From Bacteroidota bacterium (GTDB lineage: Bacteria; Bacteroidota; Bacteroidia; Chitinophagales; Chitinophagaceae), in assembly GCA_022708055.1 (NCBI GenBank), contig JAKIZK010000002.1:313-64312 (forward strand): 64,000 bases of DNA, in the 5' to 3' direction. Under the pieces are notes generated by a model, which had not been told where the DNA came from, searched no databases, and saw nothing but the letters and a program-made list of their open reading frames with translations. How positions within the stretch are numbered: the stretch's first letter is position 1; each line of letters opens with the position of its first letter. This document shows, piece after piece, positions 45,679 to 54,280 of this stretch. The translations under genes were made by a program, and so were the position numbers.

Positions 45679-45728
45679 TTTTTGAAAGCCGGTTGAAGTA
45701 ATTTTCTTTTATTGCTGATGTATTTTTA

Positions 45729-46229
45729 ATGCGGAATTTTATTTCTATTGATATGCCTACAATCCATCTCACTACATTTATTGCAGCGCCGGCGCAGGTA
45801 GTTTTTGATCTATGCCGGCATATTGGGCTGCACAAAGAGTCAATGGAGCGATATGGCGAAGATGCGGTAGCCGGCACCCGCTTTGGGCTAATAGAAAAAG
45901 ATGAAACGGTAACCTGGAAGGCTAAACATTTTTTTAAAACCCGTTTGCTGCGTGTAAAGATTACGGAGATGAAAAAATATGAAACTTTTACTGATGAGCA
46001 ATTGCAGGGCGATTTTAAGATGATGAAACATGAAAATCATTTTAAACCTTGCGACAATGGCACTATTCTTATCAATCTTTTTCATTTTGAAACACCTTAT
46101 GGTTTTTTAGGAAAATGGTTCAACCAATTGTATCTCACCCGCTATATGAAAAATATGCTGGAACAGCGAAATGAGTTCATTAAGAAAATTGCTGAAGGCG
46201 AAAGGTGGAAAGTGGTGTTGAGAGATTAG
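45729..46229 (+). CDS. SRPBCC-superfamily (START/Bet v1-like) protein
   Basis: This 166-residue cytoplasmic protein begins with the typical strand IHLTTFIAAPAQVVFDLCRHIG and continues with the helix-grip pattern through LINLFHFETPYGFLG. Family members bind hydrophobic ligands; no specific ligand is visible. An alternative ATG at 45753 (MPTIHLTTF) fits better because the first 8 codons lie outside the fold. It lies 50 bases after gcvT in the same direction, possibly cotranscribed. Confidence 0.82.
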   Translation: MRNFISIDMPTIHLTTFIAAPAQVVFDLCRHIGLHKESMERYGEDAVAGTRFGLIEKDETVTWKAKHFFKTRLLRVKITEMKKYETFTDEQLQGDFKMMKHENHFKPCDNGTILINLFHFETPYGFLGKWFNQLYLTRYMKNMLEQRNEFIKKIAEGERWKVVLRD

Positions 46230-46357
46230 TCTGAAAGCTTTGATAATATATTTTCCGTTAAGGTTATTTTACCTTTTTGAATTACGCCCAAAACATCTTA
46301 ATGGTTAAATAAAAAAATATCACCCAATTTATTATAAACAAATTTCGCTTTCAACTC

Positions 46358-46717
46358 ATGACGAAAATAAACATAAAAGAAAAATTTTCATTGTTCGCAG
46401 AACATTGGTCGCCTAAAATTGTTGGCGAATTAAATGGGCAGCAAGTAAAGCTTGCGAAATTAAAAGGTGAATTTGTCTGGCATCAACATGAGAATGAAGA
46501 TGAACTTTTTATGGTTGTAAAAGGTTCTCTCACCATTGAGTTTAGAGACAAAGCCGTAACAATTAATGAGAATGAATTTATTATAGTACCAAAAAATGTA
46601 GCGCATAAACCTGTTGCTAAGGAAGAAGTGTGGGTGCTTTTGTTTGAGCCTGCAACCACAGTAAATACCGGCAATGCCAATGGAAAATTTACAAAAGAAA
46701 ATTTAGAAAGAATTTAA
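46358..46717 (+). CDS. Cupin-domain protein
   Basis: This 119-residue beta-barrel protein has the cupin motif 1 WHQHENEDELFMVVKGSL, with His-His-Glu for metal binding, and motif 2 INENEFIIVPKNVAHKP with the last His. It would bind a metal and a small ligand; its enzyme class cannot be stated. It has no signal peptide. It stands alone, facing right toward the leftward multicopper oxidase gene; their stops are 67 bases apart. Confidence 0.87.
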   Translation: MTKINIKEKFSLFAEHWSPKIVGELNGQQVKLAKLKGEFVWHQHENEDELFMVVKGSLTIEFRDKAVTINENEFIIVPKNVAHKPVAKEEVWVLLFEPATTVNTGNANGKFTKENLERI

Positions 46718-46784
46718 TCTGGCTGTTAATTACTTAATTACGCTCTTCAGAAATTATCATTTAAAAAAATGCTGCGCCTTTTCT

Positions 46785-49034
46785 TTAATAACTTATCACC
46801 AGGCCAACACCCCAGCCCATATCGCTGTCGTAATGTGTACGGATACTGAAGTTTTTTGTGAAGATGTATTTTAGGTCAGCCATGTATTCCAAATCTGTAT
46901 TCAGCATAAAGCCTGCCCGCAGTCTTTTCGAAACAGGAATATCTTCCCGCATCAGTTGCAGACGCACAATGCCATGGTGATATACTTCTGCCTGAAAATT
47001 GACCAACATGGGAAGCAGGTAATTAAAACCAAGGCTAAATGCGGCACGATTATCTTTTTCATTCTTTTGCCCAAAAATATTTTTTTCATGTTCATCTATT
47101 CCCATTTTCCGGTAACGCCAGTCAAAACCTATAAAGGGCATGAACCATTGATTTTTTCCGATATACCTTCCCAGGTGCGTTTCGGTTTCATATCCGTGCA
47201 TATCGTTGTAACCTAACCGCCATTCTGTACCCACACTCCACCTTGCATTTTGCAACATCCATGCGCCATCATTGCCATTAATGGCAAAATCATTTTGAAT
47301 CATGAAGTGGGGCATATTACTTTCACGCTGCAACATGTTATAGGCTTTCTCTTTATCGGGCAAATAAGGGTTTTGATAATTGTCCACTGCAAACACCCTG
47401 TTCATACCCGCCATCATGTGATAAAGAATATGACAATGAAAAAACCAATCGCCCTCTTTGTTCGCCTGAAATTCAATCGTGTCGGTTTCCATGGGCATAA
47501 TGTCTAATACGTTTTTCAAAGGAGCATAATCTCCTTGCCCGTTTAATACCCTAAAATCAAAACCATGCAAATGCATCGGATGGCGCATCATTGAATTATT
47601 ATATAAAACAATTCTAAGTATCTCCCCTTTCTTCACCGGGATTTTATCTGTTTCAGAAAGCACTTTGTTGTCCATGCTCCACACATAGCGGTTCATATTG
47701 CCGGTGAGTGTAAATTTTAATTCTTTGACAGGTACATCTTTCGGTAGCGTCGTTTTTTTCGGTGATTTAATCATTGCATAATTCAATGTAACAATATCTT
47801 TCGGCACCGGATGCATGGAATGATCTGCATTTTCCATATTCATGCCATCCATACTTTTCCTTTTTTCTTCGCCAGTAATCTCAGGGTACATCACATTGTT
47901 CATATCCATTTGTTGCAGGCTCATACTCATGCCCATATCATCCATCTCGCCATTCATCTTCATCATGTCATTCATCATCTTCATCCCATCAAAATATTTC
48001 AGTTTTGGTAAGGCTCCGATATGCTTTTTTACTCCATTACCCAAAAAATAGCTGGCAGATTGGGTGCGGTCTTCCGTGGTAGCCATCAGTTCATACGACT
48101 TATTATTTTCCGGGATTGTCAATACAATATCATAGGTTTCAGAAACGGCAATCAACAACCGGTCCACTTCTACCGGCTCCACATCATTGCCATCATTGGC
48201 AACCACTGTTATTTTTCCGCCGGCATAGCGCAACCAGAAATAAGATGAGGCGCCACCATTTGAAACCTGCAAGCGTATTTTATCACTGCCTTTAATTGGT
48301 TTGCCATTAATGGTGTCGAGGGAAGAAATATTTTTTCCATTCATCAGCACTTTTTCATAATACACATCGCTGACATCCATTGCCAGCATGCGTTTCCACT
48401 CATTGGTGAGTTTTGTTTTGAAATGCCCGCTGCGTATGGCTTCTGCATAACTCTGGGTGGAGCCTTTCTTAATCGCAAACCAATCGTTGGCGTTGTGCAA
48501 CATGCGGTGTATGTTGTTGGGGTTCAGGTTTGTCCATTCACTAAGGATTACCGGAAGTGTTGGCAAATCATCAATCCCTTTTCTGAAAGTAGAGTCATCT
48601 GTTTTTTTATGGATAATAAAATTTCCATACATGCCTATCTGTTCCTGCAAACCTGAATGGGAATGATACCAATGTGTACCATTTTGAATAATAGGAAACC
48701 GGTATGTATAAATGGTTCCCGGTCGTATAGGTTGTTGAGTGAGATAAGGTACACCATCTTCTTTATTCGGAACAAAAACACCGTGCCAGTGCAGCGATGT
48801 ATTTTCTTGCAATAAATTGTGCACAACAATTTCCGCCGTATCGCCTTCCGTAAATTCCAGTGTAGGCATGGGTATTTGCCCGTTTACTGCAATTGCCCTT
48901 TTTTCTTTACCGGCATAATTGACGATGGTATCTTTTACATACAAATTGTAGTGAACGATTTTCTGTGCAAAACTTTTTTGTACAAAAAGCAGCGTAATAA
49001 TAACTGCAATGATTTTGTATGCACGGATATGCAT
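46785..49034 (-). CDS. Periplasmic multicopper oxidase with a C-terminal barrel-like extension
   Basis: This 749-residue protein has a signal peptide (MHIRAYKIIAVIITLLFVQKSFAQ) and three cupredoxin regions of a CopA/CueO-like oxidase. Copper ligands are in LHWHG (His82, His84), HWYHSHSG (His121, 124, 126), RHPMHLHGFDF and HCHILYHMMAGM. A Met-rich loop near 360-400 (MKMMNDMMKMNGEMDDMGMSM core) resembles CueO copper-sensing segments. Residues ~600-749 do not belong to the oxidase. They look like amphipathic strands of an outer-membrane barrel (RLGYNDMHGYE to GWGVGLVISY) similar in kind to CopB. The protein should oxidise Cu(I) in the periplasm, possibly at the outer membrane. It lies downstream of the copper chaperone genes, with a hairpin between. 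Confidence 0.88.
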   Translation of the reverse strand: MHIRAYKIIAVIITLLFVQKSFAQKIVHYNLYVKDTIVNYAGKEKRAIAVNGQIPMPTLEFTEGDTAEIVVHNLLQENTSLHWHGVFVPNKEDGVPYLTQQPIRPGTIYTYRFPIIQNGTHWYHSHSGLQEQIGMYGNFIIHKKTDDSTFRKGIDDLPTLPVILSEWTNLNPNNIHRMLHNANDWFAIKKGSTQSYAEAIRSGHFKTKLTNEWKRMLAMDVSDVYYEKVLMNGKNISSLDTINGKPIKGSDKIRLQVSNGGASSYFWLRYAGGKITVVANDGNDVEPVEVDRLLIAVSETYDIVLTIPENNKSYELMATTEDRTQSASYFLGNGVKKHIGALPKLKYFDGMKMMNDMMKMNGEMDDMGMSMSLQQMDMNNVMYPEITGEEKRKSMDGMNMENADHSMHPVPKDIVTLNYAMIKSPKKTTLPKDVPVKELKFTLTGNMNRYVWSMDNKVLSETDKIPVKKGEILRIVLYNNSMMRHPMHLHGFDFRVLNGQGDYAPLKNVLDIMPMETDTIEFQANKEGDWFFHCHILYHMMAGMNRVFAVDNYQNPYLPDKEKAYNMLQRESNMPHFMIQNDFAINGNDGAWMLQNARWSVGTEWRLGYNDMHGYETETHLGRYIGKNQWFMPFIGFDWRYRKMGIDEHEKNIFGQKNEKDNRAAFSLGFNYLLPMLVNFQAEVYHHGIVRLQLMREDIPVSKRLRAGFMLNTDLEYMADLKYIFTKNFSIRTHYDSDMGWGVGLVISY

Positions 49035-49060
49035 TGTATAATTTGCTTTGGATAAAAGAA

Positions 49061-49091
49061 ATTAAAAAAGCGTACTTCCCGGCTACGCTTT
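49061..49091 (-). terminator. Hairpin terminator between DUF3347 gene and multicopper oxidase gene
   Basis: On the minus strand, AAAGCGTA and TACGCTTT form an 8-bp stem with a 9-base loop, followed by T residues. It lies 12 bases after the DUF3347 stop and 27 bases before the oxidase start, so it would attenuate or separate transcription of the oxidase from the upstream genes. Confidence 0.6.
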
Positions 49092-49103
49092 AGATGATAT
49101 TTT

Positions 49104-49547
49104 TTATTCTTTTGTTTCTACCACTTTGCCACAGCTCAACATAGATGCACCATAGTATGGGTTTTCAATTTTCTTTTCAAAACTCATCCAATAGCCTTTT
49201 GCCATCGGGCAATATTGATAATATACAGGCTGGCTTATTTTTTCTGCATTTTTTACAAACGACCAAAATGATATAGAAAAGTCTTTAAATGCATTTCGCT
49301 GGCCCTTCAAATCAGTTGACTTCATAAGTGTTTCAGCAGTTTTTAGCACCTCGGTCCTTAGGGCAAAATCTTCTCCTTCATTCACTAATGTATAAAAATC
49401 ATTAATAGCATCAGATGTAGCTTTGGTATCGCTTTTTACCAATGCTTTTTTAATGACGATATAACTGTTCAACATTTGATCGGCGTTTTGAGCAAATGCT
49501 GAACAGCCAAACAACATTAGCGCCATTGCGAAGATTGCTTTTTTCAT
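49104..49547 (-). CDS. DUF3347 secreted copper-associated protein
   Basis: This 147-residue protein has a signal peptide (MKKAIFAMALMLFGCSAFAQ) and a helical DUF3347 domain with the C-terminal set YQYCPMAKGYW...NPYYGASMLSCG. The two Cys with Met are plausible copper ligands. The family usually occurs beside copper efflux or oxidase genes in Bacteroidetes; a chaperone role is inference. It is 9 bases downstream of the HMA chaperone gene. Confidence 0.85.
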   Translation of the reverse strand: MKKAIFAMALMLFGCSAFAQNADQMLNSYIVIKKALVKSDTKATSDAINDFYTLVNEGEDFALRTEVLKTAETLMKSTDLKGQRNAFKDFSISFWSFVKNAEKISQPVYYQYCPMAKGYWMSFEKKIENPYYGASMLSCGKVVETKE

Positions 49548-49556
49548 TTTGAGTGT

Positions 49557-49784
49557 TTATTTATTTAATGATTCTATTTTATAACCTGCTTTTTGAACAG
49601 CATCTATAACCTGTTCCTCTGAAATACCGACAAACTGCACCGTTAGTATCTTGTCTTTATTGGCAGTATCCACAGTCCAATTCTCAATGCCTTCCGCATT
49701 ATTCAGGTGAGGTGCTACCGCTGCAACGCAACCACTGCAATTTATGTTTGTTTTAAATTGAAAAACCTGATTTTTATTTTCCAT
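49557..49784 (-). CDS. HMA-domain copper chaperone
   Basis: This 75-residue protein (ATG 49784) is a single HMA domain: the metal-binding INCSGC (Cys16, Cys19; GMxCxxC-type, although Met is Ile/Asn here) begins after a short strand, and the fold continues with TVDTANKDKILTVQFVG and ISEEQVIDAVQKAGYKI. It would carry Cu(I) in the cytoplasm. Translation from the more upstream TTG 49805 is less likely. It lies 139 bases downstream of the P-type ATPase gene, on the same strand, and is followed by DUF3347. Confidence 0.87.
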   Translation of the reverse strand: MENKNQVFQFKTNINCSGCVAAVAPHLNNAEGIENWTVDTANKDKILTVQFVGISEEQVIDAVQKAGYKIESLNK

Positions 49785-49923
49785 AACATAATTTTTATGG
49801 TACAAAGTTGTAGTATAAAAATTAAAAGGTTGTTACACAATTTCTGGTTTGATTTGTTAAATTTACAGTTAAGAGGTATGCTTTTTATGCATGAGTTTTA
49901 TACATAAAACCGCGAACTTATTA

Positions 49924-52425
49924 CTAAGCCTTTCTTCTTACAATCCACTTATACAACTCAAACCACAAAACAGAGGCAGCTGCTATTACAAGAGTTACCA
50001 ATAGTTCTGAGAACCTAAGATTTGTTGTTTTGAAAAATTTTGAAACAGGAACTGCATACAGAATTAAGGTAAGAAATATCAGGGTAAGAAGCGTAACTGC
50101 CGGCATTAACCAGTTTTTGTTATTAAAACTTTCAAAAATACTGTAGTAAAAAGAGCGATTGATAAAACTTAAAAAAATATTAGCAAAAACTAAAGTAGCA
50201 AAAACAATTGCCCTTGTTTTTTCTTCGCTTCCCCCGTTTTGTACAGCCCATTGATAAGCAACCAAAATGCCCAGTGTAATTACAATTCCTTGAATAATGC
50301 TGATGGTAAGTTCCTTTCCATTTAAAAAAGTATCTGTCATTTTTCTTGGTTTTCGGAGCATGGCATTTTTTTCCAGAGGTTCGTTTTCATAAACAATGGA
50401 ACAAGTAGGTCCCATGATCAACTCCAGGAAAATGACATGCACCGGTGTAAAAATTTCAGGATAGACCCATCCCATAAATAACGGCAACGAAACCGTAAGA
50501 ATAATAGGTATGTGAATGGAGATAATATATTGAACCGCTTTTTTAATATTACTATAAATTCTTCTGCCGGCAGCAACACCCAGAACCAGTTTATCCAAAT
50601 CATCATCAACAATAACCAGAGAAGCTGCTGCTTTTGCAATTTCTGTTCCTTTATTTCCCATGGCAACGCCAATATGTGCAGCTTTCAATGCAGGCGCATC
50701 ATTCACACCATCCCCCAGCATAGCTACTACTTCTCCTTTTTCTTTTAATGCATTCACAACAGATAGTTTTGCTTCCGGAAACATACGGGTAAATAAAGTA
50801 GTGTTTTCAGAAATCGCTGCTAAAGTTTCTTTACTGCATTGTGCTATTTCAGCACCATTTACAGGCGATGTATTATTTAAAATACCTGCGTGCTGTGCTA
50901 TGGCATGAGTTGTATCGGTATTATCACCGGTTATTACTTTCACTTTTATGCCTGCGTTATAAATTTTTTGAAATACTTCTTTAATTCCTTTTTTAGGTGG
51001 GTCGTAAAATACGGTCAACCCTAAAAATTCAAACAGAAAATCTTGTTGTTGATTGGGAAAATGATTGCCTGCAAATGTTGATTTAGCAACACCCAAAACA
51101 CGGAATCCCTGCTTCCCAAAGGTTTTTATCTGTTGTCTGACTGCATTCTTTTGATTTTCTGAAAGGATCGATACTGCCAGTATTGCTTCAGGTGCTCCTT
51201 TGGCAGCAATGATTCTTTCTCCGTTATCGCTTTCAAAAATATGCGTCATCATCGGAGGCTTTCCACTCAGTGGATATTCATGAATCATTTTAAAACAGCT
51301 TCGTTCATCCCTTTTTGTAGTTTGCTGATATGTATTGTGTAATGCTTTTTCCATGGGGTCAAAGGGAACAGGCTCGCTACTCCACATGGCATATTCAATT
51401 AGTTCTGCTAATGTTGTATTATTAAAATCATATTCGCTAAAAGTAGAAGCAGATTTAAAATCAAATAACAACTTTAGTTGCATAGAATTTTCAGTAATAG
51501 TTCCGGTTTTGTCGGTACAAATAACAGTGGTACTGCCTAAAGTTTCTACTATACTGCTTCGTTTTATTATAATTCCTTGACGCATGAGTTTCCAGGAACC
51601 CAATGCCATAAAAGTGGTAAATGCAACCGGAATTTCTTCCGGCAATACAGACATGGCCATTGTAAGCCCAACCAACAAACTATTAACAAAACTATTTGTT
51701 TGCAGATAGCTGTAAATCCATACTAATAAAAAAATAATGATCCCTATAATAGCCATTGCTTTCACAAACTTTGCTATCTGAATTTGCAATGGAGAATCTT
51801 CATTTTTTATATCCTGAATTGATTGGCCCAGTTTTCCGATTCGGGTATTTTTCCCTATGGCGCTTATTTTAAAAATAGCCAGCCCAGAAACCACTAATGT
51901 GCCGCTATATATATTTCTGTCTTCTGTTTCAATGCTTTTGAATACTGAAAAACTTTCTCCTGTGAGTGAGGCTTCATTGACAGAAAAATCATTACTGTGT
52001 ACTATTTTTCCATCTGCATTAATCATTTTTCCTTCTTCAACAATACATAAATCATCAATGGTTAATTCATGGGTGGGTATGGAAATTACTTTTGAATTTC
52101 GGATAACCACACTTAGAGGTTCATTCAGTTTCTCAATGGCCTCCAATGCTTTTTTACTGCGATTGTCCTGATAAAAAGAAATGGCTGAAACAGCAACGAT
52201 AGCAACTAACATAAATAAAGCTTCGGCATAATTTCCCACTACCAGGTAGATAATAGAAACAGCTAATAGCAACAATAGCATTGGTTCTTTTAAAATGCTG
52301 AATAACAGCGAATACCAAGTGGGTTTTTGTTTAGTGGCCAATTCATTGAAACCAAATTGATGTTGGGCAGATTTTACTTCTGCTTCGGTAAGGCCTTTCA
52401 ACTGCTCTGGAATATTGTATACCAT
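49924..52425 (-). CDS. P2-type cation-transporting ATPase
   Basis: This 833-residue ATPase has the actuator motif TGES (155-158), membrane segment motif PEEIP (262-266) in place of a CPC/CPH, the phosphorylation site CTDKTGT (Asp305), KGAPEAIL for nucleotide binding and MLGDGVNDAPALKAA. There are about ten membrane segments and no HMA domain or Cys-Pro-x motif, so this is P2-type (calcium/other divalent cation-like), not a P1B copper pump. It sits within the metal-efflux cluster between DUF2231 and the HMA chaperone. Its ion is uncertain; context with RND efflux genes suggests a divalent metal. Confidence 0.88.
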   Translation of the reverse strand: MVYNIPEQLKGLTEAEVKSAQHQFGFNELATKQKPTWYSLLFSILKEPMLLLLLAVSIIYLVVGNYAEALFMLVAIVAVSAISFYQDNRSKKALEAIEKLNEPLSVVIRNSKVISIPTHELTIDDLCIVEEGKMINADGKIVHSNDFSVNEASLTGESFSVFKSIETEDRNIYSGTLVVSGLAIFKISAIGKNTRIGKLGQSIQDIKNEDSPLQIQIAKFVKAMAIIGIIIFLLVWIYSYLQTNSFVNSLLVGLTMAMSVLPEEIPVAFTTFMALGSWKLMRQGIIIKRSSIVETLGSTTVICTDKTGTITENSMQLKLLFDFKSASTFSEYDFNNTTLAELIEYAMWSSEPVPFDPMEKALHNTYQQTTKRDERSCFKMIHEYPLSGKPPMMTHIFESDNGERIIAAKGAPEAILAVSILSENQKNAVRQQIKTFGKQGFRVLGVAKSTFAGNHFPNQQQDFLFEFLGLTVFYDPPKKGIKEVFQKIYNAGIKVKVITGDNTDTTHAIAQHAGILNNTSPVNGAEIAQCSKETLAAISENTTLFTRMFPEAKLSVVNALKEKGEVVAMLGDGVNDAPALKAAHIGVAMGNKGTEIAKAAASLVIVDDDLDKLVLGVAAGRRIYSNIKKAVQYIISIHIPIILTVSLPLFMGWVYPEIFTPVHVIFLELIMGPTCSIVYENEPLEKNAMLRKPRKMTDTFLNGKELTISIIQGIVITLGILVAYQWAVQNGGSEEKTRAIVFATLVFANIFLSFINRSFYYSIFESFNNKNWLMPAVTLLTLIFLTLILYAVPVSKFFKTTNLRFSELLVTLVIAAASVLWFELYKWIVRRKA

Positions 52426-52450
52426 TGTAGTTTATAATATAGTTATTCAC

Positions 52451-52924
52451 TTAGTCATCATTAGCAGCTCCACCAGCCAACTGATTATTTCGTATTTCTG
52501 TATGAATAATTTCGCCTCCTGTTGTTCCCACTTGTTTGGCAAATACCATCAAAACCAGTGCAAAAACCAATACGCTTATTGAAATAATATTTGAAATTAC
52601 TTTTTTCTTCCAACTTGCCCATAAACCAATTAGCGAAACTGCACCTAAAGTATAAGCAAGAATGGCAAATGTTTTTGCGGCATCTTCATGTGTCTCTATA
52701 AAGTCCTTGGAAACACCGTTTAGCTTTTCTATTGAATTTTCTGCGCTCTCACCGCTTAACATAGCAGCTACAGAACCAAGCGCTGCTAAAATAAAAATAA
52801 AATAAGCAGTCCTTTTTACTGCCTCCGATTTTATTATCCAGCCGAGTATCATCACAATAATTCCTGCAACAGGAAAAATAATAGGTAAATGGTTTACCAA
52901 TAAATGAAAGTGTGCGTTGTTCAT
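52451..52924 (-). CDS. DUF2231-type four-helix membrane protein
   Basis: This 157-residue protein has four hydrophobic segments. It begins MNNAHFHLLVNHLPIIFPVAG, whose HLLVNHLPI resembles the DUF2231 membrane family that often sits near metal-efflux genes. His residues on the first segment could bind metal or heme (inference). A polar C-terminal tail follows the last segment. It lies between adaptor (41-base gap) and P-type ATPase (25-base gap) genes and is probably cotranscribed. Confidence 0.72.
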   Translation of the reverse strand: MNNAHFHLLVNHLPIIFPVAGIIVMILGWIIKSEAVKRTAYFIFILAALGSVAAMLSGESAENSIEKLNGVSKDFIETHEDAAKTFAILAYTLGAVSLIGLWASWKKKVISNIISISVLVFALVLMVFAKQVGTTGGEIIHTEIRNNQLAGGAANDD

Positions 52925-52965
52925 AATTTAAATTTTAAATTGTTAAGAATATTTTTTAATTTATT

Positions 52966-54267
52966 TTATTCATCAGAAGTGTTTTTCAATGCCATTAATA
53001 AATTGTAAGTACCTTTTAATACAACGGTTTTTGCTCTGAAATCTTCTGCATTTGTTATTTCAGTAAACCCGTTCTCTGCATTGCCAATTTGCACTTCTTG
53101 CATCTTAAATTGTTTATCTCCGACTTCTATAAACACATAGTTTTTATTTTCATAGCTAATTACTGCATCATCAGGCAATACAGCTACTTTGCTGCCTGAA
53201 AGCTCAATATCTGCATTCATAAACATGCCGGGTAAAAGTGATTTATCATATTGCTTAAAATGACAATGCACTTGTGTGGCATTATCGCTACCCAGGTTTT
53301 TGCTGATTAAAATAATTTCACATTCATACTTTTTTTCAGGATGAATATTGGTGTAAGCAAAAACTTTTTGACCTATTGCGAGTTTGTTTACATCTTTATC
53401 AAAAACCGTTAAAGCCAAATGAATATCATTGGGATTTACCAATTCAAATAACACATCGCTGGGCGTAACATATTTGCCCACATTTACATTTACTGCCGAA
53501 ACAAACCCGTTAATGGGTGAATAAAGATGGATACTCTTTGATATGTTATTGGGAGTAATATTTACAGAATTTAAACCGATCAAAGACAATTTCTGTTCTA
53601 ATGATTTGATTAGAATGTTTTGTGTGAGATAATTTGCCTTTGCCTGCTCAAAGATTTTGTCGCTGGCGGCTTTGCTTTCGTTTAGCTCCTTTTGACGATT
53701 GTATTCACTTTCTAATAATGATAACTGCGCTTTGGCAGTGAGATAATCCTGTTGCAGTTGAATATATTGAGGATCTTCCATTGTGGCTAACACTTCGCCT
53801 TTGCTGATGTGCATCCCCGGTAATAGTTTAGTGGATTTTAAATATCCGCCCAAAGGAACGCTGATGGATACCATATTTTGCGGAGGCACATCTATTTTGC
53901 CGTTTAGTTTTAAGACCGATGAAACAAACTGAGAATCTATTTTCCCTGTTTCAATTCCGGCATTTTTATATTGTGCATCGGTAAGACTTACAACGTTTTT
54001 TTGTGTTGTTGTATTTATTTGTTCGTTACTTGTTTGCTTATTGTTGCAGGACGAAGTGATAAGTAATAAGCAATATGCAATTAGCAATTTGTGATACTTT
54101 GTAAAACGAGCAATAAGCAATCTGCAATAAACAATAATAGATTGCCCATTGCCCATTGCAAATTTCCCATTGCTTATTTCCCATTTCTCATTGCCCATTG
54201 CAATTTGCCCATTGCAATTTGCCCATTGCCCATTGCCCATTGTATATTTTTTATTTAACTTCTTCAT
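52966..54267 (-). CDS. CusB/CzcB-type RND adaptor with a repeat-encoded N-terminus
   Basis: This 433-residue periplasmic adaptor links the RND pump and outer-membrane channel. Family features are NMVSISVPLGGYLKS (lipoyl-like half), the hairpin QQDYLTAKAQLSLLESEYNRQKEL, and HLYSPINGFVSAVNVNVGKYV. The lipobox is LLITSSC (Cys74). Before it, residues 9-42 are encoded by the ATTGCCC repeats (GNGQ/MGN units) and residues ~43-70 by further degenerate copies. This makes an abnormally long, low-complexity leader. In-frame ATGs occur at 54267, 54240, 54198 and 54156, and a start near the lipobox is also possible. It begins 13 bases after the CusA-TolC stop. Confidence 0.85.
   Translation of the reverse strand: MKKLNKKYTMGNGQWANCNGQIAMGNEKWEISNGKFAMGNGQSIIVYCRLLIARFTKYHKLLIAYCLLLITSSCNNKQTSNEQINTTTQKNVVSLTDAQYKNAGIETGKIDSQFVSSVLKLNGKIDVPPQNMVSISVPLGGYLKSTKLLPGMHISKGEVLATMEDPQYIQLQQDYLTAKAQLSLLESEYNRQKELNESKAASDKIFEQAKANYLTQNILIKSLEQKLSLIGLNSVNITPNNISKSIHLYSPINGFVSAVNVNVGKYVTPSDVLFELVNPNDIHLALTVFDKDVNKLAIGQKVFAYTNIHPEKKYECEIILISKNLGSDNATQVHCHFKQYDKSLLPGMFMNADIELSGSKVAVLPDDAVISYENKNYVFIEVGDKQFKMQEVQIGNAENGFTEITNAEDFRAKTVVLKGTYNLLMALKNTSDE
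54121..54262. repeat. ATTGCCC-type degenerate repeat tract inside the adaptor gene start
   Basis: Variants of ATTGCCC/ATTGCAA/ATTTCCC/ATTGCTT fill the first ~140 bases of the adaptor coding region, including three exact tandem GCCCATT heptamers at 54221-54241 and two copies of a 14-base unit (ATTGCAATTTGCCC) beside them. The unit is seven bases, not a multiple of three, so loss or gain of one unit would change the reading frame. Copies of the same kind occur at 55440-55500 and 58655-58755. Confidence 0.75.
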
Positions 54268-54280
54268 TGTTTAGATGATT

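Noticed and set aside
46259..46278. AAGGT/ACCTT hairpin after the SRPBCC gene
   Set aside because: Only five base pairs; too weak to call a terminator.
54121..54262. CRISPR-like array
   Set aside because: Units are short, degenerate and without spacers, and lie in coding sequence.
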